DNA of 64,000 bases from Streptomyces sp. NRRL S-31 (GCF_000718775.1 NZ_JOCB01000024.1:1-64000); one strand, 5' to 3'. Positions 43,751 to 52,877 are shown, counted from the stretch's first letter. Program-made: numbers and translations. The notes: generated from the letters alone by a model not told the origin.

Positions 43751-44734
43751 TCAGAGCACCTCCGACAACCGGGTGCGGATCCGGGCGGCCGCGGCCGTCC
43801 CGTACGTCTCCTCGATCCTGATCAGCAGGTCGGCCGCGGAGAGTTTGTACTCCTGCGTCCCGACCGACTCCAGGGCGACGGTGGCCAGGGCGCAGCCGAG
43901 GCGGGCCGAGTCCTCCGGCGGCCAGTCCCAGGCCGCCCCGGCGAGGAAGCCGGCCCGGAAGGCGTCGCCGACTCCGGTGGGGTCCTGGGCCCGGGCCGTC
44001 GGCACGGCCCGGACCACGAGGTCCGGACCGCCCTCGCCGTTGATGGTCACGCCGTCGGGCCCGGCCGTGACGATCCAGGTCCCGACGCGTGCGAGGATCT
44101 CCTCCCGCGTCCAGCCGGTCCGCTGCCGGAGCAGGGCGGCCTCGTACGCGTTGGTGAACAGATAGCGGGCGCCGTCCACCAGCCGTCTGGCCTCCTCGGC
44201 TCCGACGCGGGCGAGCTGCTGGGAGGGGTCGGCGGCGAACGGGACGCCGAGCGCGCGGCACTCGTCGGTGTGGCGGAGCATCGCCACGGGGTCGTTGGGG
44301 CCCACCACCACCAGGTCCAGCCCGTCGGCGTGCCGGGCGGCCGTTTCGAGCCGGATCAGGCGGGCCTGCGCCATGGCTCCCGCGTAGAAGGTGGCGATCT
44401 GGTTCTGATCGGTGTCCGTCGTACACACGAAGCGGGCGGTGTGCAGGGTGTCGCTCACATGGACGAGGCCGGTGTCCACGCCGTTCGCCTCCAGCCACCG
44501 GCGGTATTCGGCGAAGTCGGTGCCCACGGCTCCCGCGAGCACCGGGCGCAGGCCCAGGCGTCCCAGCCCGAGGGCGATGTTCGCGGCCACTCCCCCGCGT
44601 CTGATCTCCAGGGTGTCCGCCAGGAAGGACAGCGAGACCCGCGCCAGGTGGCCGTCGACCAGCTGGTCGGCGAAGCGGCCCGGGTAGACCATCAGATGGT
44701 CGGTGGCGATGGATCCGGTCACGGCGATACGCAC
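43751..44734 (-). CDS. PfkB-family carbohydrate (adenosine) kinase-like protein
   Basis: Ribokinase-fold kinase of 327 aa. Seen: RIAVTGSIATDHLM (first strand), GGVAANIALGLGRLG (substrate glycine motif) and DPTGVGDAFRAGFL (anion hole and catalytic Asp). The start GTG at 44734 has GGAGGAGA upstream, better than the longer frame. It strongly resembles the adenosine-kinase-like PfkB proteins of Streptomyces chromosomes. It is the last gene of the long minus-strand run of locus B. It may phosphorylate a nucleoside or sugar, or activate a pathway hydroxyl. Confidence 0.88.
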   Translation of the reverse strand: MRIAVTGSIATDHLMVYPGRFADQLVDGHLARVSLSFLADTLEIRRGGVAANIALGLGRLGLRPVLAGAVGTDFAEYRRWLEANGVDTGLVHVSDTLHTARFVCTTDTDQNQIATFYAGAMAQARLIRLETAARHADGLDLVVVGPNDPVAMLRHTDECRALGVPFAADPSQQLARVGAEEARRLVDGARYLFTNAYEAALLRQRTGWTREEILARVGTWIVTAGPDGVTINGEGGPDLVVRAVPTARAQDPTGVGDAFRAGFLAGAAWDWPPEDSARLGCALATVALESVGTQEYKLSAADLLIRIEETYGTAAAARIRTRLSEVL

Positions 44735-45032
44735 GGTGTCTCCTCCTACGGCACGCCCGGGCACGGCGGCGCCGGGGGATGGTTCGGGCGTCCGCGCGGC
44801 CGTCCTCGGACGCGTCCGTCAGGGGCCCGGTCCAGGTCGTCGGCGGTGGAGCGGAGGGCGCGGACCGCAGGCCGGCCGACGACCTCGCCGACGGTGTGGC
44901 CGGCCCGCCGCGCCCGTCCGGTCCGCCGCGCCTCCGCGGTGCGGGGACGGAGGACTCCGCCGCGGCCCCGGCGGTGACGGCTCCCGCCCCGGCGGCGTGC
45001 CGGGAACGGCGGGCGCGGCGGAACGCGGCGGG

Positions 45033-45440
45033 TCAGTCGTCCGGCCGGTCGCCGTGGTGCCGGCACGGCGCCGGCACCCCGATCGCCGCGGCGACGACGA
45101 AGCCCTTCTTGTGCGTGATGGACAGGTTGACGGCGCCGATGCCCCGTTCCCGCGCCCTCCGTGCGGCGGTTCCCGACAGCCGCACCACGGGGGCCCCGTC
45201 GTCCGCGCGCAGGATGGCCACCTGACGGGGGGTCACCCCCGCCCCGACCCCGGTGCCGATGACCTTGAGCGCGGCCTCCTTCCCGGCGAACCGGCCGGTG
45301 AGGAACTCCCGGGCGCGCTCCGCGCCGAAGGAGTCCGCGAGGGCCAGTTCCTCGGCGTCGTAGACGTACGCGCGGAACCAGGGCCGGCCGAGCAGGTCAC
45401 CGAGTTCGCCCTCGGTCATGACGTCGATGCCGATCCACAC
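45033..45440 (-). CDS. Holo-ACP synthase, AcpS type (copy 1)
   Basis: Phosphopantetheinyl transferase of 135 aa. The metal-binding Asp is in MWIGIDVM, the FxxKExxLK signature reads RFAGKEAALKVIG, and LSITHKKGFVVAAAI is the last conserved block. It should convert one of the locus carrier proteins to the holo form. GTG start at 45440. A second AcpS-like gene at 53135-53551 differs clearly in sequence, so each may serve its own carrier protein (48094-48354 and 52878-53117). The 300-bp stretch downstream (44735-45032) holds no gene. Confidence 0.92.
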   Translation of the reverse strand: MWIGIDVMTEGELGDLLGRPWFRAYVYDAEELALADSFGAERAREFLTGRFAGKEAALKVIGTGVGAGVTPRQVAILRADDGAPVVRLSGTAARRARERGIGAVNLSITHKKGFVVAAAIGVPAPCRHHGDRPDD

Positions 45441-45486
45441 GGCTCGCTCCCTGTCTCCTTTCCCGGTCCCGGTGCGGGGGCCGGGG

Positions 45487-46650
45487 TCATGCGAGGAAAG
45501 TGCCTTTGGCCATGCCCTGGAACACCGCCAGCCGCTGGATGTGGCCGGTGCCCTCCATGAACTCGAAGGCCCGCGCGTCGCGGTAGAGCTTGCCCAGCCA
45601 GGGGTCCTCGAGGAGGGAGGCGGGGCCGAGGAGGTCGGCCGCGGCGCGCGTGGCGGCTTCGGCCAGTTCGGCGGCTCGCGTCTTGACGCCCGCGATGCGG
45701 TCGGACCGCACCTTGCCGCCGTCGATCGCGGCCGCGATGTCGTAGTTCTGCCGCCGGGTGGCCTGGAGCCGGTCCTGGAGGTCCTCCAGCCGGTCGCGGG
45801 CGGCTCCGCGCAGTGCCGGCCGCTCCCGGCGGACGTGGTCCAGGGCGGCCCGGGTCAGGCCCAGGGCGGTGCCGGCGAGGACCGGGCGGAAGCGCTGGAG
45901 GGTGCGGATGGCGCCCACCAGTCCGCGGCGGCTGGGCCTGAGCGTGTCGTAGCCGAGGATCTGGTCCCGCTCGATCCTGATGCCGTCGAGCGTGATGGCG
46001 GAGATGCGCGCGCCGCGCATCCCGACGGTCGGGATCAGCTCGGCGTGGAAGCCGGGGTCCCGGGTGTCGACGAGTACGGCCTCGATGCCCAGCGGTCCGG
46101 GCGCCCGGCGGCAGAACACCACTCCCCACCGGGCGAAGGCGCCGTTGCCCACGTAGCGCTTGGCTCCGCTGAGGCGGAAGCCGTCCCCGTCGGGGGTGAG
46201 GGCGGTCTCCAGCTCGGTGGCCGCCGATCCCTTCGCGGGCTCGGTGAGGCCGAAGAACGTCCAGGTCGCCTCGGGGCGGCTCATCCGTTCGTAGTAGGCG
46301 TGCCGCTGCTTGTCGTCGGCGAGCGCGTCCACCGCGGCCCCGGACATCAGCGGGCCGGGGCAGGCGAGCATGAAGCCGGCGTCGCCGTAGCTCAGTTCCT
46401 CGATGGTGACGGTGTGCTCCAGACAGGAGCGCATGTCGTAGGTGTGCTCGCCGATGCGCAGCGGGGCGTCCAGGTGTTCCAGGGGGATGGTGCAGACGCG
46501 CATGAGGCCGGCCGCGGGGAGGTGGAGCCACCGGTCGATGGCGGTGGGGTCGCGGTCGATCTCCATGCCGGGGCCGCGCAGTTCCGCGGCCGCGTCCCTG
46601 ACATGGGACCGCAGCACCTCCGTCCGCTGGGGCAGCGGGGGCTCACTCAC
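45487..46650 (-). CDS. Acyl-CoA dehydrogenase-like flavoprotein
   Basis: Acyl-CoA dehydrogenase of 387 aa, full length. FAD/substrate segments WTFFGLTEPAKGSAATELET and GAKRYVGNGAFA, then the C-terminal bundle with FEFMEGTGHIQRLAVFQ, where the Glu of the EGT motif is the usual catalytic base. In carrier-protein pathways such enzymes desaturate or dehydrogenate an acyl- or aminoacyl-S-ACP. ATG 46650 overlaps the preceding gene by 8 bp. It probably acts on one of the two locus B carrier proteins, not on CoA; this is inferred from context. Confidence 0.92.
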   Translation of the reverse strand: MSEPPLPQRTEVLRSHVRDAAAELRGPGMEIDRDPTAIDRWLHLPAAGLMRVCTIPLEHLDAPLRIGEHTYDMRSCLEHTVTIEELSYGDAGFMLACPGPLMSGAAVDALADDKQRHAYYERMSRPEATWTFFGLTEPAKGSAATELETALTPDGDGFRLSGAKRYVGNGAFARWGVVFCRRAPGPLGIEAVLVDTRDPGFHAELIPTVGMRGARISAITLDGIRIERDQILGYDTLRPSRRGLVGAIRTLQRFRPVLAGTALGLTRAALDHVRRERPALRGAARDRLEDLQDRLQATRRQNYDIAAAIDGGKVRSDRIAGVKTRAAELAEAATRAAADLLGPASLLEDPWLGKLYRDARAFEFMEGTGHIQRLAVFQGMAKGTFLA

Positions 46651-47251
46651 GGCCGGCTCCCTCCTCGTGCTCCTCGGGGTGCAGATAGGTGTTGCCGAGC
46701 AGTTCGGCCGCGTGCAGCAGCCGGCCGGGGCCCTCGGCCGCGAAGCTGCTCGCGCCGTACAGCCCGAGCGCGGTGCGGCCTGCGCCCACCAGGTCCCGGT
46801 GGATCCGCCGCCGGCGCTCGGCGGTGGGCCGGGGCAGGTCGAGGAGGTCCCGGGTCTCGGACAGGGTCAGGGCCACGTCGGCGATCGTGCCCCGGACGAG
46901 CTGCCGGCCGAGCAGGGACGCTCCCTCCGAGGAGCGCCCGTCGAGGCGGCTGACGGCGCCGTCGAGGACGTCGCGCAGCAGCCGCCAGTGCAGCCGGAGC
47001 AGCGCGTCGTGGAAGGCCTGGAGCGCCCGGGCGTCGGCCGGCGGCTCGTCCCGGGCCGCGGCGAGGGTGCCCGAGCTGCCGGGGACCGGGGCGCCGCCGG
47101 GCAGACGCTGTGCGGAGGCGACGGTCCAGCCGGCCGGGGAGGGCACCGTGCCGCCGGGTACGGCCTGTTCGTGGCAGTCGTCCAGTTCCCCGGCGAACGC
47201 GTCCAGCCATCGCGACACCGGGGCGGGGAGAGCGGTGTCCGTCGTCGTCAT
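46643..47251 (-). CDS. Short acyl-CoA dehydrogenase C-domain-like protein
   Basis: Protein of 202 aa, mostly helical. The final segment TALGLYGASSFAAEGPGRLLHAAELLGNTYLH resembles the last helices of acyl-CoA dehydrogenases, but the N-terminal and beta domains and the catalytic EGT motif are missing. It starts at ATG 47251 (ATGA overlap with the upstream gene; SD GGAGG) and overlaps the full-length dehydrogenase by 8 bp. The strict coupling suggests a non-catalytic partner that forms a heteromer with that dehydrogenase. The homology is by eye and remote. Confidence 0.65.
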   Translation of the reverse strand: MTTTDTALPAPVSRWLDAFAGELDDCHEQAVPGGTVPSPAGWTVASAQRLPGGAPVPGSSGTLAAARDEPPADARALQAFHDALLRLHWRLLRDVLDGAVSRLDGRSSEGASLLGRQLVRGTIADVALTLSETRDLLDLPRPTAERRRRIHRDLVGAGRTALGLYGASSFAAEGPGRLLHAAELLGNTYLHPEEHEEGAGRE

Positions 47252-48081
47252 CGCTCCTCCTGCGCCGTGTCCCGCGTCCGGTCCGAGTGCAGTACCGCGA
47301 TGTGGGTCCCGCCGGAGAGCGGGTCGGTGTCGCACAGCAGCACCGTGTCGTACCGCTCCCGCCAGTCGGTCCAGTGCCGGGCCAGGGCCAGCCAGACGCT
47401 CGTGCAGTACGTGCCGGGGTTGGCGTGGAAGGAGGGCACGTCCCGGCCGAGCCCGTCGCTCTCCAGCCAGGGGCCGGTGACCAGGAGCGTGCCGTTCGGG
47501 TCCTTCGCGGTCAGCTCGCCGAGCCGGGCGGCGGCGGACTCGGTCGCCGCGACGGACTCCACCCGGGCGATCCGCGGGCCGCCGCCGGTGCCCAGGACCA
47601 GGAGGACCCCGGAGTCGACCAGGTGGTTGTCGTGGACCAGGGGGAACCGGGTGGGCAGGGTGGTCTGTTCCAGGACGGCGAGCACGGCCCGCTCGCTGCG
47701 GCCTGCCCGCTGGAACGCCGAGACGGCGCGCAGCGCGGTGAACGGCGCGGCCAGCCCCTGCTGGTGGATGCCGAAGTTGACGGCACGGCCGCCCAGCAGC
47801 CGGTCCAGGTAGGGCGCCATGGCGGTGAACGGGGTGATGTCCGGCAGCGCGTGGGCGACGATCACCAGGTCGGGCTCGCCGTCGCGGACTCCGGGGGCGG
47901 CCACCAGCCGGTCGAGAAGGTCGCGGTGGCTGACGTGGGGCGCGGAGCGCAGCAGCGTCTCGTCCACCTCCAGGCCGAAGGGCTCGACCAGGTCACGGTA
48001 GTAGGAGAGGGTCGCCGGGGACGGTTCGGGGGACCTGCGGGGCGGTGCCACCACCCCGCAGGCGGCAAGGAGGGCCGGCAT
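47248..48081 (-). CDS. Degenerate KASIII/thiolase-like protein lacking the active-site Cys
   Basis: Protein of 277 aa with thiolase-fold patterns: PDLVIVAHALPD (strand after the dimer helix), AVNFGIHQQGLAAPFTALRA where KASIII enzymes have their Cys-Ala-Gly loop, and VLAVLEQTTL/LLVLGTGGG core strands. The nucleophile position reads Gln (HQQG), and the His/Asn of the triad are not evident. It is thus predicted to be catalytically dead for condensation. It may pair with the KASIII at 51069-52019 as a chain-length-factor-like subunit. Starts at ATG 48081, 12 bp after the ACP stop, GAGG upstream. An alternative is a structural fold-only resemblance. Confidence 0.65.
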   Translation of the reverse strand: MPALLAACGVVAPPRRSPEPSPATLSYYRDLVEPFGLEVDETLLRSAPHVSHRDLLDRLVAAPGVRDGEPDLVIVAHALPDITPFTAMAPYLDRLLGGRAVNFGIHQQGLAAPFTALRAVSAFQRAGRSERAVLAVLEQTTLPTRFPLVHDNHLVDSGVLLVLGTGGGPRIARVESVAATESAAARLGELTAKDPNGTLLVTGPWLESDGLGRDVPSFHANPGTYCTSVWLALARHWTDWRERYDTVLLCDTDPLSGGTHIAVLHSDRTRDTAQEER

Positions 48082-48093
48082 GCGCGATCAGCC

Positions 48094-48354
48094 TCATACT
48101 CCGCTGGTGGTCTGCTGGGACAGGACGTAGTCGGTGAGCGTGCCGACCGACTTGAAGTCCTCCATGTCGAGGTTCTCCGGGTCGACGGAGACGTCGATGG
48201 CGTCCTCCAGCGCCATCAGCATCTCCAGGATCGAGGTGGAGTCCAGGTGCAGGTCCTCGAAGAGCCGGACCTCTTCGGTCAGGCCGGTGACGGACTGCTC
48301 CAGGACCTCGCTGAGCGCCTTCTCCACGGCGACGACCACGTCGTGACGTTCCAT
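48094..48354 (-). CDS. Acyl carrier protein 1
   Basis: Free carrier protein of 86 aa, acidic, four-helix pattern. The phosphopantetheine serine is in DLHLDSTSILEML at about residue 39. Starts at ATG 48354 with a purine-rich SD; longer frame rejected. It is flanked by the PLP decarboxylase and the degenerate KASIII-like gene. Together with the second carrier protein at 52878 it makes locus B a thiotemplate pathway on free carriers. Confidence 0.93.
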   Translation of the reverse strand: MERHDVVVAVEKALSEVLEQSVTGLTEEVRLFEDLHLDSTSILEMLMALEDAIDVSVDPENLDMEDFKSVGTLTDYVLSQQTTSGV

Positions 48355-48385
48355 TGCCGATCTCCTCCTTCGGTGCCGGGTTCCT

Positions 48386-49666
48386 TCAGGGGCGGGTGAA
48401 GTCCACGATGCGCTGCTTGTCGAGCAGGTCCTCCGCACGGTCCCGTGCGCGGACGAGGTGGGCGGTGCCGTCGTGCACGAGCACCTCCGCGGGGAACCCG
48501 TGGCTGAGGAAGAGCCCGGGTGAGGCGGTGGGTCCGTACGCGCCGGACAGTTCGACGCCGATCAGGTCGCCGGGCTCGACCGGCGGCAGCCGGACCTTCT
48601 TGCCGATGACGTCGTTGGGGGTGCAGAGCGGTCCGGTGACCGTGTAGGTGTCGGCGGGTTCGTCGCCGTGGCGGCTCAGCGACCGGATCGGGAAGTTGCG
48701 CTTGACGAAGCTGCCGATGCCCACCGCGGCCATGTGGTGGTTGGTGCCTCCGTCGGCGATCACGAACTTCTCGCCCATGGACTCCTTGACGTACAGCGTG
48801 CGCACCACGTACGTGCCCGAGGCCGCGACGAGGTAGCGTCCCAGCTCGTTGATCAGGCGGCAGTGCGGGTACTTCGCCGTGAAGGAGGCGACGGCCTCGT
48901 TGATGCCGGCGACCGCGGTCCCGACGTCGAGGCTCTTCTCGTTGTCGAAGTAGGCGACGCCGAACCCGCCGCCGAAGTCCACGGTCTCGGGGACGATGCC
49001 GAGCCGGTCCGACAGCTCGGCCGCCAGGGCGAGGATCTCGCGGGTGTTGTGCACGAGGTCGTCGGCGTTCAGGAAGCGCGTCCCCATGTACGCGTGGAAG
49101 CCGCGCACCCGCACCCGGCGCAGTCCGGCGAACAGCTCCCGGGACTGGCGCAGCGTGTCGGCGTCGATGCCGAACTGCCGCGGCTTGCCCCCCATCGCCA
49201 GGCCGGACCCCTTGGTGTGGAAGTCGGGGTTGATGCGCAGCAGCACCGTGACGTCGTCGCGCCCCTGTGCGGCCGCGATCTCCTCCAGCAGCGCGACCTC
49301 GTCGAGGGATTCGCACACCACCGCGTGGATGCCGGCGGTGACACACGCCTCCAGCTCGGCCCGGGTCTTGCCCGGTCCCAGGAAGATGACGTTCCCGGGC
49401 GCGATGCCGGCCCGCCGCACCGTCATCAGCTCGACCATCGAGGAGATCTCGGCGCCGGCCCCCAGCGAGGCGAGGTAGCCGCACACGCTGATGTTGGGGT
49501 TGGCCTTGAGGGAGTAGAAGATGTCGACGGCCGGGTGCAGCCGCTCCCTCAGGGAGGTGTAGACGGAGTGCAGCACATCGGCGTCGTAGAGGAACAACGG
49601 AGTGCCGAACTCCTCCGCGATCCGCGACACCGGTATGCCCTGGACCTGTGGTTCCCGACTGCTCAT
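48386..49666 (-). CDS. Type III PLP decarboxylase (LysA-like)
   Basis: Fold-type III PLP enzyme of 426 aa, in the diaminopimelate/ornithine decarboxylase family. FYSLKANPN holds the PLP lysine, DFGGGFG and ADGGTNHH are phosphate and dimer loops, and GPLCTPNDV carries the active-site Cys region followed by SGAYG. It closely matches LysA architecture but belongs to the biosynthetic operon (ATGA overlap with the ATP-grasp gene), so its substrate is probably an amino-acid or carrier-bound intermediate of the pathway. Such LysA-like enzymes also occur in siderophore and hybrid peptide loci. Confidence 0.92.
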   Translation of the reverse strand: MSSREPQVQGIPVSRIAEEFGTPLFLYDADVLHSVYTSLRERLHPAVDIFYSLKANPNISVCGYLASLGAGAEISSMVELMTVRRAGIAPGNVIFLGPGKTRAELEACVTAGIHAVVCESLDEVALLEEIAAAQGRDDVTVLLRINPDFHTKGSGLAMGGKPRQFGIDADTLRQSRELFAGLRRVRVRGFHAYMGTRFLNADDLVHNTREILALAAELSDRLGIVPETVDFGGGFGVAYFDNEKSLDVGTAVAGINEAVASFTAKYPHCRLINELGRYLVAASGTYVVRTLYVKESMGEKFVIADGGTNHHMAAVGIGSFVKRNFPIRSLSRHGDEPADTYTVTGPLCTPNDVIGKKVRLPPVEPGDLIGVELSGAYGPTASPGLFLSHGFPAEVLVHDGTAHLVRARDRAEDLLDKQRIVDFTRP

Positions 49667-51072
49667 GGTGTCCTCCCGGCTGCGTCCAGGCGGCCGAGCG
49701 CGGCCTCGACCCGGTGGTCCAGCTCGTCAAGGCCCTCGCGGTCCCCGGCGAACAGCATCGTGTAGAGCCGGCCGTTGAAGTGGGCCGCCGGCGTGGTGTC
49801 CGGTACGCCGGCGGGCGCGGCGCCGGCCTGGGCGTTGACCGTCCCGAAGCAGGTGATGACGAGCCCGTCCCGGTCGTGCGGCGGTTCGGCGAGGGCGCCG
49901 AGCGCGTCGGTGACCGCCTCGAACGGGAGCGGTCCGGCGAGCCGCAGCGGGTAGTGCCTGGCCAGGGCCACTCCCCCCGGCCGGCCGAAGCGCTCGGTGA
50001 CGCGTCCCTGGTAACTGGACATGTTCAGCCGGGCGTTGATCTCCAGGACCGGGTAGACCAGGTCGTCCGCTCCCAGCAGTGCGTCCACGCCGACGACGCC
50101 GAAGAAGCCGTCCGCGTACAGGCGCGCGCCCAGTGCCTCGGCCGCCGCGGTCAGCTCGTCCTGCTGGGCGGGGGTGAGATCGGCGGGCATGATGTGGCCG
50201 AGGTGCACACCGCCGGCTGTGAGGGCCTGCTTGACGAAGTCGGGGCGCACCCGCCCGCGGCGGTCGACGGTGAACTGGTAGTTGATGTCGAAGCGCTTGG
50301 GCAGGAACGCCTCGACGACGACGTGCAGCGCCTCGTCACCGGTGTTGACGGCCCTGCGCTCGACCATGCGCAACAGCCGGTCGGCCTTCTTGCGGCTGTC
50401 CAGGACCAGCAGGCCCTTGCCCGAGACCCCGTAGGCGTCCTTCACGATGACCGGTCCGCCGCCGCGCAGTCCCTCGTCCAGCGCCTGCCGCAGCTGTCCC
50501 ACCGTCTCGCAGCAGGAGCCGGGGATCGTGCGCAGGCGCAGTTCCTCGGCCACGCGGCGGCTGTAGATCTTGCTGTTGACGCGTTCGTAGGCGGCGGCGC
50601 CGGGCACCGCGGGGCGCAGCCCGGTCAGCTCGCCGATGCGTTCCTCCAGCACGGAGTTGCCCATGGGCATCAGATAGGCGCCGTCCCGGGCGATCCGGCG
50701 CAGCCGCTCCAGGAGTCCCGGGGAGTCGAGTACCGCCGCTCCGGTGCCGCCGTCCGCGGCCGGCGCGTCGGTGACCAGCTCGGTGGGGGCTCCCAGGCCC
50801 GTCTTCTCGGCGTAGCCGCGGTAGCCCTCGTCCAGCGGGCGGTCGAGGAGGAGGTAGTCGGCCGGCTCGGCCAGGAGGGCACCCAGTTCCTCCATGCGCT
50901 GCACCGTGGCGGCCGTGGCCGAGCCGCGCGCCGCCGGGAGACCGACGTACGAGCGGGCCCACTGGTTCTCCACCTCGAAGTTGCACAGCCATACGAACCG
51001 GGCGTCCCGGTCGCCGGTGAGCGCTTCCTTCAGGCCCGCGGTGTAGCCGTCGTCGAGGGACATCGCGCTCAC
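49663..51072 (-). CDS. ATP-grasp ligase
   Basis: ATP-grasp superfamily protein of 469 aa. VIVKDAYGVSGKGLLVL is the P-loop-like lysine/glycine segment and YPVLEINARLNMSSY the Mg-binding Glu/Asn motif. ATP-grasp ligases form amide or thioester bonds via acyl phosphates, so this enzyme may couple the amino-acid unit to an amine or a carrier. It starts with GTG at 51072 in a GTGA overlap with the KASIII stop; ATG 51063 is an alternative. Its N-terminal ~150 residues match nothing I recognise. Confidence 0.9.
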   Translation of the reverse strand: MSAMSLDDGYTAGLKEALTGDRDARFVWLCNFEVENQWARSYVGLPAARGSATAATVQRMEELGALLAEPADYLLLDRPLDEGYRGYAEKTGLGAPTELVTDAPAADGGTGAAVLDSPGLLERLRRIARDGAYLMPMGNSVLEERIGELTGLRPAVPGAAAYERVNSKIYSRRVAEELRLRTIPGSCCETVGQLRQALDEGLRGGGPVIVKDAYGVSGKGLLVLDSRKKADRLLRMVERRAVNTGDEALHVVVEAFLPKRFDINYQFTVDRRGRVRPDFVKQALTAGGVHLGHIMPADLTPAQQDELTAAAEALGARLYADGFFGVVGVDALLGADDLVYPVLEINARLNMSSYQGRVTERFGRPGGVALARHYPLRLAGPLPFEAVTDALGALAEPPHDRDGLVITCFGTVNAQAGAAPAGVPDTTPAAHFNGRLYTMLFAGDREGLDELDHRVEAALGRLDAAGRTP

Positions 51073-52019
51073 CGCTTCCTGTGCCGGATCACCATGGCGC
51101 CGAAGGTGGCGCCGAGGCCGACGGAGACCAGGACGTAGTACCGGCCGTCGGCCAGGCGGTCCCGGTCGCGCAGAGTCGTGTAGTTCACGAAGACGTCGGA
51201 GGCGTAGGTGTGGCTGTACTCCACGACGTTGTCCAGGAAGAACTTCCCTGGATCGGCCCCCATCTCCTTGATCGTCTGACGCCAGGAGACCATGTTCACG
51301 TTGTGGGGGATCACCAGGTCGACGTCGTCGAAGGCGAGCCGCGCCGCGTCCACGGCCTCGTTGATCACCTCGCCGAGCACGGCGCCGTAGACCTGCCCGA
51401 ACCCCTGCGTCTGCTCCCTCGTCATGTCCAGGCCGGCGGCGTACTCGCCGAGGGTACGGGTCACGAAGGACAGCACCTCGTCGCCGGGGCCGCCGACGGT
51501 CACCAGGCAGGCGGCCGCCGCGTCGGCCATGATGGCGCTGTTGGGGATGAGCTGCACCTTCGGCGAGTACGCCCGCTCACCCGTGACCATCAGCGCGTAC
51601 GCCCCCTCGGGGGCCTCGGCGCGCAGCAGTTCGCCCGCCAGGTCGATCGCGCCCAGACTGCTGACGCAGGCCTGGTGGGTCAGCGCGAAGCATTCCGCGT
51701 CGCGCAGCCCCAGGCCGTCGCGGATCGTCGCGGCGGTGTCGATGTGCGGCGGGGCGACGGCCTGCACGGTGTGCGCGTAAATGACGTACTCGACCCTGCG
51801 TCCCTCGGGAAGCGCCTGGAGCGCCCGGCGCGCCGCCGGGAGCACCAGGTCGAACAGGCCGGTGTCCGGGTCGAAGCGGAGCCGGTCCAGTCCGTAGATC
51901 TTGCGGAAGACCCCCACCTCGGCGCGTCTGAGTCCGAGGCTCCCGGCCACGTCGTCGATCCTGACGCTGCGTTCGGGGAGGAAGGACTCGATCCTCTCCA
52001 GCGTCGTCGCGGTGCTCAC
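51069..52019 (-). CDS. KASIII-like condensing enzyme with Cys-His-His active site
   Basis: 3-oxoacyl-ACP synthase III-like protein of 316 aa. The nucleophile is in THQACVSSLG, the His in VIPHNVNMVSW, but the third position reads EYSHTYASD where FabH has GNTSAAS, so the Asn is replaced by His. KASIII relatives with altered triads act as acyltransferases making esters or amides, not C-C bonds. GTG start at 52019 with GAGGAGG. It lies in the middle of the coupled operon and probably joins two carrier-bound building blocks or transfers an acyl unit to a small acceptor. Confidence 0.88.
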   Translation of the reverse strand: MSTATTLERIESFLPERSVRIDDVAGSLGLRRAEVGVFRKIYGLDRLRFDPDTGLFDLVLPAARRALQALPEGRRVEYVIYAHTVQAVAPPHIDTAATIRDGLGLRDAECFALTHQACVSSLGAIDLAGELLRAEAPEGAYALMVTGERAYSPKVQLIPNSAIMADAAAACLVTVGGPGDEVLSFVTRTLGEYAAGLDMTREQTQGFGQVYGAVLGEVINEAVDAARLAFDDVDLVIPHNVNMVSWRQTIKEMGADPGKFFLDNVVEYSHTYASDVFVNYTTLRDRDRLADGRYYVLVSVGLGATFGAMVIRHRKR

Positions 52020-52028
52020 CCGGCCTCC

Positions 52029-52862
52029 TCAGCTGCCCGCGTACTCGGCCCGCACGAGCCAGCTGCGGGCCACGCCCGGGCGGTCGCGCGGCTGCACCTC
52101 GTACGGCCACCGGCCCTGGCCGGCGCCGGGTTCGCCGGGCTCGCGCAGGTCCCGCACCTTCCAGCCCGAGGCGGCCAGGAAGTCCTCCGGCGCGTCGGTC
52201 CCGAACAGCCACGGTGTGCCGTCGGCCTTCAGCCCCTTGAGGAACGCCTGGGAGAACGGGCTGCGCAGCAGCGCCCTGCTCACGAAGTCCACGGCCAGCC
52301 GGCTGCCGGGGGCGGAGGCCGAGCCCAGGGTGCGCAGCAGGTGGACCACCTGCTCCTCGGTGAGGAAGAACATCAGTCCCTCGGCGATCCACAGCGTCGG
52401 CCTGGCCGGGTCGAAGCCGGCCTGCCGCAGCGCGGGCAGCCAGTCCCCGGCGAGGTCGGCCTTCACCTCCACGCGTTCGACGGCGGCCCTGGCGTCCAGC
52501 CGTGCGAGGCGGTCGCGCTTCTCCTCGACGAGGGCCTGGTGGTCGATCTCGTACACCGTCGTGCCCGCCGGCCATGTCAGGCGGAACGCCCGGGTGTCCA
52601 TTCCGGCGGCCACCAGGACCACCTGCCGCACGTCGCCCTCCCGCAGCACGGCGTCGACGCTGTCGTCGAAGTACCTGGTGCGTATCGCGATGAACGGGAT
52701 CAGACCGCCACCGCCGTACTTGTCGAGCAGTTCGAAGCCGCGCGGCGCGGCGAGTGCGCGCGCGAACCGGTCCTCGAACAGGGCGTCCCCGGCGCGCTCC
52801 GACTCCAGGGCGCGGGCGGCCGCCGTCCACTGGGCCGTATACGAAACAGCTTCCACGTCCAC
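52029..52862 (-). CDS. SAM-dependent methyltransferase, LCMT-like
   Basis: Class I methyltransferase of 277 aa in the leucine carboxyl methyltransferase-like family common in actinobacteria. VVLVAAGMDTRAFRL is the SAM glycine loop, VYEIDHQ the acidic ribose site and WIAEGLMFFL the post-IV motif. Starts with GTG 52862 behind GGGAGG. Family members O-methylate carboxylates or hydroxyls, so it may cap a carboxylate or an N-hydroxyl of the locus B product. Nine bp separate it from the KASIII gene. Confidence 0.9.
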   Translation of the reverse strand: MDVEAVSYTAQWTAAARALESERAGDALFEDRFARALAAPRGFELLDKYGGGGLIPFIAIRTRYFDDSVDAVLREGDVRQVVLVAAGMDTRAFRLTWPAGTTVYEIDHQALVEEKRDRLARLDARAAVERVEVKADLAGDWLPALRQAGFDPARPTLWIAEGLMFFLTEEQVVHLLRTLGSASAPGSRLAVDFVSRALLRSPFSQAFLKGLKADGTPWLFGTDAPEDFLAASGWKVRDLREPGEPGAGQGRWPYEVQPRDRPGVARSWLVRAEYAGS

Positions 52863-52877
52863 TACCTCCCTGCGAAG

